Shown piece by piece: positions 42,991-51,197 of a DNA stretch of 64,000 nt. How positions within the stretch are numbered: the stretch's first letter is position 1; each line of letters opens with the position of its first letter. The DNA lies in the NCBI GenBank assembly GCA_017521325.1, contig JAFXCV010000058.1, positions 50,006-114,005 on the forward strand, in the 5' to 3' direction. The notes below the pieces were generated by a model. It saw nothing but the letters and a program-made list of their open reading frames with translations, was not told the DNA's origin and did no database searches. The stretch is from Oscillospiraceae bacterium. GTDB lineage: Bacteria; Bacillota; Clostridia; Oscillospirales; Ruminococcaceae. The translations under genes and the position numbers were made by a program.

Positions 42991-43551
42991 ATGACCGAAC
43001 GTGAACTGCGTTCTCTGATCGACGGGTCGAGAAAGGATGGTTTTCGTTCACTGTTTCAGCATTACAATGGTTATGTCTATGCAATTGTATGGGATCACAT
43101 CCGCAGCGTCGGAACGCATGAGGATGCGGACGAATGCCTTGCCGATGTATTCACGGATGTGTTCCTGCACTTCGACAAGATCGAAGAAGGCAGGCTGCAA
43201 AGCTACATACGGACGGTTGCCAAACGCAAAGCCGTCGATTGCTTCCGCAGGCTTTCCGCAAAACCGCCCTCATCGTCCATGGAGGATGAGGAAGAAGCCA
43301 TACAAGCAGCTTCGGATACCAATGTCGAGCAGGACTATGAGAGGACTGCCCTGCGGCAGATCCTGCTCGACAAGATCCGACTGCTTGGGGAACCCGACAC
43401 AACCATTGTCATGATGAAGTATTTCTATGATTGCAAATCCGATGAGATTGCAAGGGTTGTTCACATGAACCATGCCGCCGTCAGACAACGCCTGCACCGT
43501 GCGATGAAACGCCTGCAGGAGCTGCTTTCTGACGAGGGTATCTCTTTATAA
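42991..43551 (+). CDS. ECF-type RNA polymerase sigma factor
   Basis: 186 residues with sigma region 2 (FRSLFQHYNGYVYAIVWDHI ... DADECLADVFTDVFLHFD, then SYIRTVAKRKAVDCFRR) and region 4 (ILLDKIRLLGEPDTTIVMMK, a helix-turn-helix DEIARVVHMNHAAVRQRLHR). Regions 1 and 3 are absent, as in ECF factors. GAGGTG precedes the start. The downstream gene, nine bases away, encodes a membrane protein that fits as its anti-sigma factor. Likely drives its own operon and possibly cellulosome or surface genes; targets are not shown by the sequence. Confidence 0.9.
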   Translation: MTERELRSLIDGSRKDGFRSLFQHYNGYVYAIVWDHIRSVGTHEDADECLADVFTDVFLHFDKIEEGRLQSYIRTVAKRKAVDCFRRLSAKPPSSSMEDEEEAIQAASDTNVEQDYERTALRQILLDKIRLLGEPDTTIVMMKYFYDCKSDEIARVVHMNHAAVRQRLHRAMKRLQELLSDEGISL

Positions 43552-43560
43552 CGGAGGGAA

Positions 43561-44841
43561 ATGATGAACCAACAGATCAATATGAATATTCTGAAACAGG
43601 CGGATGAAATCACACTGCAGCGCATCGCTGAGGAATTCCCCATCGACTTCGGGAAAGAGGATATTTTTGAAAGGGCATACCATGCCTATCTGGAGAAATC
43701 CGCAGAACCAAAGTCCCCCATCAGACGCCATGCAGTGCATATTGCGGCGGCTGCCGCCTGTTGTGTTTTGGTGCTCGGTGCAGCATATGCCATCGGCATT
43801 GCGCCAAGACAGATTCCCTCCATTCCGGAGGAAAGCACGACCGAAACACATGCTGCCGCAAAACCGACGCAGGAAAATACGGAAACTACGGTGCATACCG
43901 AACATACGGAACAAACCGAGAATACGGTACAAACCGAGAATACAAAGCATACAAATCCTACGGAAACCACAGCAGCGCAGACGACTGCCGCCGTTTCCGA
44001 AACAGGAACACAAACGCAGACGGGCGTGGCTGTGGTGATTCCGTCCACAGCGGAAACGACAGCTGCGCTTCCTGCAACAACGCCGCAGCCCGTGGCGACC
44101 GATCCTACGGAGCCGATCGTTGAAACGCAGACGGATATCACGATGGAACCGATAGAACCGACGGAAAAACCGGTTTCCACAACGCAGCCGGAGATAGCGG
44201 CAACGGATCCGACATGGATGACGGAAGCAGCTACAGATATCCCTGCGATTTCCACGGAAAATCCTGTGATTCCGACGGAAGAGGAGCAGGAGGAGCATAA
44301 AGAAACCGCCCGTCCGCCGCACACGGAAAGCCCCGAGGAGCCGACAGAGCCCACGGAAAGCCCCGAGGAGCCGACAGAGCCCACGGAAGCCACGACTTTG
44401 CCGACACTCCCCGGATATGACGTAACGCTTGAGAACGGACAGCTGCAGGTGGTTTATCAGCAGGAGGTTCCGGCCTCGCCCATGCAGCTTCGTCCCTACA
44501 AAATGGCAGACGACCGATTTACGATCGTGTCCACTTCTGCTTATGATAGCAAAAGGGATCGCAGAAAATACAGGATCCTCCATCAGGAAACGGGCGAAAC
44601 GTTCACCGTGTATCAGTCAAGGCGTGAACAATTCCGTGCGGCGTGCCAGAGCGATGCCGAGCTGCTCGCATGCGATATCAACGGAGATCCCGCATTTCTG
44701 GCGATTTACACGGCCTACAAGGCGAAATACTGCGCCCTTTACTGGGATGACGGCGACTATACATTTACGGTAACAAGTACGGATGAAAACAGGGAGGTAC
44801 TCCTGCAGCTTGCAGAGAGCTTCCGTTCCCCCGTAAAATGA
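43561..44841 (+). CDS. putative transmembrane anti-sigma factor with long extracellular linker
   Basis: 426 residues. Cytosolic N-terminus about 1-56 with helices (DEITLQRIAEEFPIDFGKED), one membrane segment about 59-80 (HIAAAAACCVLVLGAAYAIG), then a roughly 200-residue Thr/Glu/Pro linker with TEHTEQTENT and exact SPEEPTEPTE repeats. The C-terminal domain (about 283-426) ends DYTFTVTSTDENREVLLQLA, resembling DUF4367. Three ATGs are possible (43561, 43564, 43582); GGAGG at 43553-43557 fits 43564 best. The layout (ECF sigma, membrane partner with outside sensor, dockerin genes) recalls the SigI/RsgI biomass sensors of Clostridium thermocellum, though the sigma here is of ECF type. Confidence 0.75.
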   Translation: MMNQQINMNILKQADEITLQRIAEEFPIDFGKEDIFERAYHAYLEKSAEPKSPIRRHAVHIAAAAACCVLVLGAAYAIGIAPRQIPSIPEESTTETHAAAKPTQENTETTVHTEHTEQTENTVQTENTKHTNPTETTAAQTTAAVSETGTQTQTGVAVVIPSTAETTAALPATTPQPVATDPTEPIVETQTDITMEPIEPTEKPVSTTQPEIAATDPTWMTEAATDIPAISTENPVIPTEEEQEEHKETARPPHTESPEEPTEPTESPEEPTEPTEATTLPTLPGYDVTLENGQLQVVYQQEVPASPMQLRPYKMADDRFTIVSTSAYDSKRDRRKYRILHQETGETFTVYQSRREQFRAACQSDAELLACDINGDPAFLAIYTAYKAKYCALYWDDGDYTFTVTSTDENREVLLQLAESFRSPVK

Positions 44842-44861
44842 CTTTGAAAGGAGAGAGTGTT

Positions 44862-46103
44862 ATGATGAAACGAAGAGTTCTTGCAATTGCAGCTGCACTT
44901 GCCTGCATGGCAGGCTGTCTGCCGATGGCGGCTTTTGCGGCCAGTCCTTGGGATGAGGATGCGGTCTACCGTGTTCTGGAGGTGGATGAAAAAGGTAATC
45001 TGACGCTGGAGCAGCTTGGCGGTTCGACATACACACTTTCAAGCTGCGGTGCGGATATGGATGCAATCTGGGCAACGCAGGAAATGGCAGAGGTCGGCGA
45101 CATCGTGCGGCTTTCCAAGCCGGGATATGTTGCAGAAGTCGTTCCGGGCTGTCTGCATTTCTACAAGGAGGAACCTGCGGTGCTTGAAAATCTCAGCAAA
45201 ACAGAGGATCTCTGCAAACGCATCTCCCTGACCGTTACGGAAGAAAACGGCTACAGCTACACGATGACGGACAAAGAAGGGAACGTCTATTCCTATCGGG
45301 ACAACACCCATGTTCTTGTGGAAGCGACGGTGGGCACCGTGCTGGATTGTCTGGTGTACGGGGAATATGTGGTAGTGCCGGAACTTACGGGACGCTTCAG
45401 CACATTCATTGTCGTTGCCGCAGATCGGACGGAAAACCCCGAGCATTATGTGCTGTATAAGCCGGGAGAGGGGACCTGCTATGTCAGTGCGGAAACCTTA
45501 GGAGAATACATGACGGAGGAACGCACCCTGGTATGCGGAGATATTCTCCGATGTGATACCAAGACCTTTGTGACAGCGGGATACGAAACCCGAAATCTGG
45601 TGTTTGCTCTGGACGGCACGGGCAGCGAGGTGGTCTACGCAGGCTCTCTCTATGACGAGCCGCAATATGCAGAGTTTACGGTCACACAACAAAGACAGAC
45701 GCTGCGGCATCTGCGCCTTACAAACGATGAGGGAACCACCACGCATCTTGTGGATTATCTCAAATACGCCGATGGTATCTGGAGCGACGTCAAACGCAGC
45801 TACATCCAGAGCTGTGAAACGGACATTCTCTCCCTGCGTGAGGGCGATCGGGTAACCATGCTGACCTTTGAGGGCCATCCCGTTCTTCCGTATGCAGTCG
45901 ATCCCCTTGGCGATACGGACGGCAGCGGCAGTCTGGATATTCTGGATGTCATCGTCATCAACCGCCACATCCTCGGCGCTGCGGAATTACCTGCCGCAAA
46001 GCGTGCGCCGGGTGAGCTTGGTCAGGCGGATTTCAACGGCAATGGCAGAATCGACGCAGATGATTCTCTCGGCATGCTCAAAAGAATTGTGGGGATCGTA
46101 TGA
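44862..46103 (+). CDS. secreted dockerin protein of unknown function (twin 1)
   Basis: 413 residues. Signal peptide about 1-26 (KRRVLAIAAALACMAGCLPM, cut near AFA-AS). The middle holds repeated beta units with a Y(R/S)VLEVDEKGN / LTLEQLGGSTYTLS pattern and repeated statements of the form GD-I/V-V/L-R (VGDIVRLSKPG, CGDILRCDTKT, EGDRVTMLTFEG), suggesting tandem small barrels. A type I dockerin lies at about 346-412: GDTDGSGSLDILDVIVINRHI and ADFNGNGRIDADDSLGML. AAAGGAGAG precedes the start by seven bases; a frame starting at 44838 is rejected. No catalytic motif is recognised. Probably cotranscribed with the ECF sigma gene. Confidence 0.8.
   Translation: MMKRRVLAIAAALACMAGCLPMAAFAASPWDEDAVYRVLEVDEKGNLTLEQLGGSTYTLSSCGADMDAIWATQEMAEVGDIVRLSKPGYVAEVVPGCLHFYKEEPAVLENLSKTEDLCKRISLTVTEENGYSYTMTDKEGNVYSYRDNTHVLVEATVGTVLDCLVYGEYVVVPELTGRFSTFIVVAADRTENPEHYVLYKPGEGTCYVSAETLGEYMTEERTLVCGDILRCDTKTFVTAGYETRNLVFALDGTGSEVVYAGSLYDEPQYAEFTVTQQRQTLRHLRLTNDEGTTTHLVDYLKYADGIWSDVKRSYIQSCETDILSLREGDRVTMLTFEGHPVLPYAVDPLGDTDGSGSLDILDVIVINRHILGAAELPAAKRAPGELGQADFNGNGRIDADDSLGMLKRIVGIV
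45897..46097 (+). repeat. Duplicated dockerin-coding segment, copy 1
   Basis: About 200 bp that differ at about 11 positions from 48210-48411. The flanking coding sequence of the two genes is much more divergent. Confidence 0.85.
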
Positions 46104-46148
46104 TCCCCCACGATTCGAACACCAAAGAACCAAACGAAGGAGGGGTAT

Positions 46149-48416
46149 ATGATGATGAAACGAAGAGTTCTTGCAATTGCAGCTGCACTTGCCTGCATGG
46201 CAGGCTGTCTGCCGACGGCGGTGTTTGCGCAGGACATTCCGCTTGAAGAATCAATGGAAACATCCGGCATGTACTGTCTTGTTGTTGATGCCGAAACCCA
46301 GCTGATCAATCAGCTCAGAAATTCCGACGGCGGAGCCTTTGTAGGCTTCGGACATCTTGGATGTTTTGCCAATCTCGATGAGCGCCTTGCAGGGCAAAAG
46401 CCCTTGGAGGACGGCGATATTCTGTGGATCAGCCACATTGATTCCATTGCGGAGATCTACCCTTGCTGCATTCATCTTGCCGAAGATACGGTCGTGAAAA
46501 ACATGGGAAATAAGCAGGACATCGCCGAGAAGAAAACGCTGGTCATTTCAAGGGATGCAGGATTGCTGTTTTACCTGCAGGATGAAGAAAACGTGGTCTA
46601 CAGCTTTTACGACGGTGCCAACGATTATCTGGAAAACTACATGATGGATGCATTCACCGCAGGCGATTCCGTAGATTTCTGGGTGTACAAGGATCGTGCC
46701 GTGGAGCCGATCGGAAAAGCAGAAACGCCCATTTTCGAACCCCAGATGTTTGTGGTAGTCGATCAGTATGAATACGACAGCGGCAATTGCGGCTTCGTCC
46801 TCATGGACGGCGATGGATATACCTACACGCTTTCTGAAGAGCAGGTTTTGGACTATCTGCTCAAAGGTGAAAAATATCCCGAATACGGCGATATTCTCGG
46901 TCTGCAGGGAATGATGGAAGCGACCGAAAAAGATGGAACCAACTGGATGTCGGTGAATTTCATTTCTCCGAAAACCAATGAATGGGAAGCACCCGGCGTG
47001 ATGAAGAATCACGGTTCCGTGATTGAAAACGGCGAAACCGCAGTCTTTGAAATCGTTCAGACATATAAAGACAAAACGGTTGTGCTGGAGGATGCAGACG
47101 GACAAAGCCACCGGATCTGCACCGATTATCTGGAGGAGGGCGATCCTCTGTACGATGCAAAGCTCGGTGAAAAGATCGAAATGTACACCTATCAGGGAAA
47201 GCCGCAATTCCCTGTAGAACAGACCATTCTTCCCGTGAATGAATACGCCGTTGTCGGCATCAAGGATGATGACTTTGCAATCATGCATCTGCGTGAGGAT
47301 ACCGTGCATTTTCTCTCGGCGGAGGATGCGGCGGAGCTCCTGCCTGACGGGCAGAACGCACCGAAATACGGCGATATTCTGAAAATTATGGGGTATCCAT
47401 CCGTGACAGATACGGACAGCATCAGCTTTTACCTTGACTACAAAAGAACCAAGGACGGCGGAGAAATGCAGACGCTGGCTTCCGTGACGGAGGACAATCT
47501 TGTCCAGAAATTCCGCTACTGGAAGGAACAGAACGAAAGCTTCTGCACGCTGACTTATCTGGGCGAGGACGTTCGGAAGGTCTACAACTATGAACTTGGA
47601 TATACGGATGCATATCTTCAGCCCGAGGGCTTTGACTGGTCGGCGCTCAAGCTCGGCACCTATGTGGATATGCTTACTTATGAGGATAAGCCCATTCTTC
47701 CGATCTACATTGAGGTCAAGGAAGTATATACCAAGTATTTCGTGGTCGTGGGCGTGGATGATGCAGAGAATCCGCAGAATTTTGTTCTGATGATGGCAGA
47801 TTTTGGAGGTGCCTATAACCCCGGCACCTACTATCTGGACGCTGACATCATCGAAGAATTTTACAAGGGAGCTGAGCCGATTAAATTTGGCGATGTTCTG
47901 CGGTTTCAGGGTAAATTTGAAGCGGACGGAAGGGCAACGACGCAGCATTTCACATCCTTTGCGGATTACACCGTCATTGAAAAAACTGATTCCGTTTTTG
48001 ACGATCCGCTGACGGAAGTATACACAATCAGCCCCAGCTCGCTTGGAAATCTGCTCAAAATGCAGAAGGAGGGCTTCAATACCATCCGCACCTTCATGGA
48101 CTTTACCGAAACCTACCAGATGCCGGGTGCAATCTCCTGGAAGGACATCAGGGACGGCGACAAGGCAGAGATGCTGATCTACAATAATGTTCCGTGCATT
48201 CCTATTTCTGTCGATCCTCTTGGCGACGCAGACGGCAGCGGCAGTCTGGATATTCTGGATGTCATCGTTATCAACCGCCACATCCTCGGCGCTGCGGAAT
48301 TACCTGCCGCAAAGCGTGCGCCGGGTGAGCTTGGTCAGGCGGATTTCAACGGCAACGGCAGAATCGACGCAGATGATTCTCTCGGCATGCTCAAGAGAAT
48401 CGTGGGGATTGCGTAA
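46149..48416 (+). CDS. secreted dockerin protein of unknown function (twin 2)
   Basis: 755 residues. The first 20 codons are nearly identical in DNA to those of the preceding gene. The body contains about six repeats of the same beta unit; each ends with a phrase such as YGDILGLQG, YGDILKIMG, FGDVLRFQG, or LGTYVDMLTYEDKPILPIYI. The type I dockerin at about 688-754 nearly matches that of twin 1. GAAGGAGGGG precedes the start. No catalytic residues are recognised. The repeats could bind polysaccharide or act as spacers. Length differs from twin 1 by repeat number. Confidence 0.8.
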   Translation: MMMKRRVLAIAAALACMAGCLPTAVFAQDIPLEESMETSGMYCLVVDAETQLINQLRNSDGGAFVGFGHLGCFANLDERLAGQKPLEDGDILWISHIDSIAEIYPCCIHLAEDTVVKNMGNKQDIAEKKTLVISRDAGLLFYLQDEENVVYSFYDGANDYLENYMMDAFTAGDSVDFWVYKDRAVEPIGKAETPIFEPQMFVVVDQYEYDSGNCGFVLMDGDGYTYTLSEEQVLDYLLKGEKYPEYGDILGLQGMMEATEKDGTNWMSVNFISPKTNEWEAPGVMKNHGSVIENGETAVFEIVQTYKDKTVVLEDADGQSHRICTDYLEEGDPLYDAKLGEKIEMYTYQGKPQFPVEQTILPVNEYAVVGIKDDDFAIMHLREDTVHFLSAEDAAELLPDGQNAPKYGDILKIMGYPSVTDTDSISFYLDYKRTKDGGEMQTLASVTEDNLVQKFRYWKEQNESFCTLTYLGEDVRKVYNYELGYTDAYLQPEGFDWSALKLGTYVDMLTYEDKPILPIYIEVKEVYTKYFVVVGVDDAENPQNFVLMMADFGGAYNPGTYYLDADIIEEFYKGAEPIKFGDVLRFQGKFEADGRATTQHFTSFADYTVIEKTDSVFDDPLTEVYTISPSSLGNLLKMQKEGFNTIRTFMDFTETYQMPGAISWKDIRDGDKAEMLIYNNVPCIPISVDPLGDADGSGSLDILDVIVINRHILGAAELPAAKRAPGELGQADFNGNGRIDADDSLGMLKRIVGIA
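48210..48411 (+). repeat. Duplicated dockerin-coding segment, copy 2
   Basis: Near-identical to 45897-46097, most differences being third-position changes. Confidence 0.85.
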
Positions 48417-48427
48417 TAATCGAAATA

Positions 48428-48472
48428 TAGCCCCAACCCCTCGGGGAGGGGTTGGGGCAGTTTCAAGCAAAC
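48428..48472 (+). repeat. Family A G-run element (copy 7, short)
   Basis: CCCCAACCCC-TC-GGGGAGGGGTTGGGGCAG then TTTCAAGCAAAC. Same end sequence as copy 2. It directly follows the twin 2 stop and can itself form a hairpin. Confidence 0.65.
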
Positions 48473-48500
48473 TTTCACGAAGAAAAAGGATTTTTCTACA

Positions 48501-48533
48501 GCCTAAAAGAGCCGATGCATCCGCATCGGCTCT
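48501..48533 (-). terminator. Terminator of spoIID
   Basis: Minus strand AGAGCCGATGC, loop GGAT, GCATCGGCTCT followed by TTTAGGC, about 65 bases after the stop. Confidence 0.65.
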
Positions 48534-48597
48534 CAGTCTGTCAAAAAAGTATTGTTACGGTTAAATTTGCCCTCCCCCGCCCTCCTGCGGAGTGCTT

Positions 48598-49647
48598 TTA
48601 TGCAACCTCCGTAATCTCCGCCCCCGTGTAGTAGTAGGCGAGGATTTCCCGATAATTCTTGCCCTCCTTCGCCATGGCGTTTGCTCCATACTGGCTCATC
48701 CCCACATTATGCCCGTAGCCCCTTGTGGTGAAGGTGAACGCTCCGTCGGCAAATTTTACGGAAAATGCCGCAGAACGCAGAGAAAACAGACTGCGGATCT
48801 CCTGCCCCGTGAAAGCGGCATCGCCGACACGGAGCTTCAGCACCGTGCCGGATTCCGACAGCTTCAAATCCGAAAACCATTCCTGCGGATCTTCGGGAAG
48901 CGTCAGCCCCTTTCTTGCGCCTGTCAGGCGTTTTTTTGTTACATCCTGTGTGAAAACCGCATCCTGCTCATAGCGTGGCGCATCCTTATCGCCCGTGCTG
49001 TCCACGGGCATCAGATAGGCGGTCTGCGTTCCCCAGACATGCTCCGCACTCTCCGTCCTGCCGCTGGACATGGCGTGGAATGCCGCAACGATCGGCTCCC
49101 CCTCGTAGGTGAGAATTTCGGACAGCACCGCATCCACGGCATCCGCCACCTTGTTGTAGTAGAGGGCATAGTCGCTGCCGAAACGCTCACGGATCTCCTC
49201 GTTTGTGTAAAACGCCTGATATTTGTTCGGATCGTCCGAAAAATACGCACCGTTCAGGGATTTGTCGGGGTGACTTTCCGCATACAGTGCAATCCTGTGC
49301 GCATAGGTGTGGGCGGCAACCGCCTGTGCCTTGAGGGCTTCCGGTTCAAAGCTTGCAGGCATTTCCGCACAGACTGCCCCGATGACGTAGTCACGCTCGG
49401 AAATCTGCATGACTTCCCCCGACTGCGTATCCAGCACGGGGTAGTATACGGTCGGGGAAGAAGGCGCCGCCATAGTTTCCTGCTCCGTCGGCGGCATGGT
49501 GAATTCCACAAATACGGGCATTTCCGATGACTGCACCTGCATGTCCGCAGGCTCGGACGGTGTTTTTTGCACGGCAAGTGACGGCAGTGCCGGCAGGAGG
49601 GTGAGGAGCAGGCAGTAGGTGATTGCGGGAAGCAGGTATTTTTTCAT
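48598..49647 (-). CDS. spoIID: stage II sporulation protein D (SpoIID)
   Basis: 349 residues. Lytic transglycosylase that trims peptidoglycan during engulfment. Signal or anchor segment about 5-25, a Pro/Glu linker, then the SpoIID domain: ERDYVIGAVCAEMPASFEPEALKAQAVAAHTYA (shown here in parts: AEMPASFEPEALKAQ carries the catalytic Glu), AFHAMSSGRTESAEHVWG, and GYGHNVGMSQYGANAMA. The usual ARTYA reads AHTYA. AAGGAGAACC precedes the start. Monocistronic on the minus strand, convergent with the dockerin twins. Its presence argues for a sporulating ancestry. Confidence 0.9.
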   Translation of the reverse strand: MKKYLLPAITYCLLLTLLPALPSLAVQKTPSEPADMQVQSSEMPVFVEFTMPPTEQETMAAPSSPTVYYPVLDTQSGEVMQISERDYVIGAVCAEMPASFEPEALKAQAVAAHTYAHRIALYAESHPDKSLNGAYFSDDPNKYQAFYTNEEIRERFGSDYALYYNKVADAVDAVLSEILTYEGEPIVAAFHAMSSGRTESAEHVWGTQTAYLMPVDSTGDKDAPRYEQDAVFTQDVTKKRLTGARKGLTLPEDPQEWFSDLKLSESGTVLKLRVGDAAFTGQEIRSLFSLRSAAFSVKFADGAFTFTTRGYGHNVGMSQYGANAMAKEGKNYREILAYYYTGAEITEVA

Positions 49648-49759
49648 GGTGGTTCTCCTTTGACAGTGTGAAATCCCCTTCCCCTTCGGAGGGCTGCGGG
49701 GCAGTTTTCTTGCGCCTTCATGATGTAAATTGATTTGTGCGGAAAATACTCACTTTATC

Positions 49760-49788
49760 TTGACTTCAATGCAAAAAAATGCTATAAT
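49760..49788 (+). promoter_or_regulatory. sigma-A promoter of citrate synthase
   Basis: TTGACT at 49760-49765, 17-bp spacer, TATAAT at 49783-49788; leader of about 40 nt. Confidence 0.8.
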
Positions 49789-49833
49789 AATAGATAAACG
49801 AATTGTAAGAAAGAGAAACTGGAGGTACTGCAC

Positions 49834-51192
49834 ATGAGCAATTTTATTTCGAATGCCGATATGGCAAATTTATGTGATGACCTGAGAAATTATTCCAACA
49901 TTGACCCGAATCTGTATCAGAAATTCCACGTTAAGAGGGGACTGCGCCGCAGCGACGGCACCGGCGTGCTTGCGGGCATTACCAATATCTGCAATGTGCA
50001 CGGCTATGTTGTCAACGAGGGCGAAATGGAGCCGATTCCTGGCGAGCTGATCTACCGTGGCTACAATATCTACGATCTGGTACATAATGCGGAAAAGGAA
50101 AACCGCTATGGCTATGAGGAAACCGCCTATCTGCTGCTGTTCGGCAAGCTTCCGACAGCTTCTGAGCTGGAGGGCTTCAATCACTATCTTTCCATGCATC
50201 GTGAGCTGCCGCCGGGATTCATCGTCGATATGATGATGAAGGCGCCGTCCCGCAACATCATGAACAAGCTGGCACGCTCGATTCTGGCACTGTATTCCTA
50301 CTATGATGAGTCCTGCGAGGACACTTCCCTTGAAAATGAAATGGCAACCGCTGTCAACCTGCTGGCAAAGCTGCCCATTATTATGGTCAATGCCTACCAG
50401 GTCAAGCGCAAGCATTTTGATAACCAGACACTCTTCCTGCATCCCCTGAGAAAGGACGAAAGCACGGCAGAAACCATTCTTTCCATGCTGCGTCCCGACA
50501 GACAGTTTACAAAGGAAGAGGCACAGCTTCTCGACTGTCTGCTCATGCTGCATGCGGAGCATGGCGGCGGCAACAACTCCACCTTCACCTGCCGTGTGCT
50601 GACATCCTCCGGAACTGACGCATATTCGGCATATTCCGGTGCTGTCTGCTCCCTCAAGGGTCCCAAGCACGGCGGTGCCAACATCAAGGTTTCTGCAATG
50701 CTGGAGGATGCAAAGGCAAGCATTCAGCACTGGGACAACGAGGGCGAGGTCGCCGATTATGTCCGCAAGGTGCTGCGCCGTGAGGCATGTGACCGCAGCG
50801 GTCTGGTTTATGGCATGGGTCATGCGGTCTATACCCTGTCCGACCCCCGTGCGGTAATTCTGAAGAAGAAGGCATTCAAGCTTGCCGAGGGCAAGGAGAT
50901 CGAAAAGGAATTCCACCTGCTCGATACGATTGAGCGTCTGACGCCCGTCCTCATGAAGGAGGAGCGTGGCATTGAGAAAACCGTCTGCGCAAATGTGGAT
51001 ATGTATTCGGGTCTTGTGTACCGTATGCTGGATATTCCGCAGGATCTGTACACGCCGCTGTTTGCGGTATCCCGTATGGCAGGCTGGTCCGCACACCGTA
51101 TGGAGGAACTGCTGACGGGCAAGCGTATCATCCGTCCGGCATACAAGGCGCTTCCCAAGAAGAAGGCATATGTGCCGATTGCAGAACGCTGA
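49834..51192 (+). CDS. gltA: citrate synthase
   Basis: 452 residues. Condenses oxaloacetate and acetyl-CoA, probably the entry to a partial TCA route for glutamate. Active-site segments are HAEHGGGNNSTFTCRVL, GPKHGGANIKV, and GMGHAVYTLSDPRA (catalytic His), with a late Asp in CANVDMYSGLVY and the Arg of SRMAGWSAHRMEE. GGAGGT precedes the start. The lipoprotein gene begins 5 bases after the stop. No aconitase or isocitrate dehydrogenase is adjacent. Confidence 0.95.
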   Translation: MSNFISNADMANLCDDLRNYSNIDPNLYQKFHVKRGLRRSDGTGVLAGITNICNVHGYVVNEGEMEPIPGELIYRGYNIYDLVHNAEKENRYGYEETAYLLLFGKLPTASELEGFNHYLSMHRELPPGFIVDMMMKAPSRNIMNKLARSILALYSYYDESCEDTSLENEMATAVNLLAKLPIIMVNAYQVKRKHFDNQTLFLHPLRKDESTAETILSMLRPDRQFTKEEAQLLDCLLMLHAEHGGGNNSTFTCRVLTSSGTDAYSAYSGAVCSLKGPKHGGANIKVSAMLEDAKASIQHWDNEGEVADYVRKVLRREACDRSGLVYGMGHAVYTLSDPRAVILKKKAFKLAEGKEIEKEFHLLDTIERLTPVLMKEERGIEKTVCANVDMYSGLVYRMLDIPQDLYTPLFAVSRMAGWSAHRMEELLTGKRIIRPAYKALPKKKAYVPIAER

Positions 51193-51197
51193 GAATC

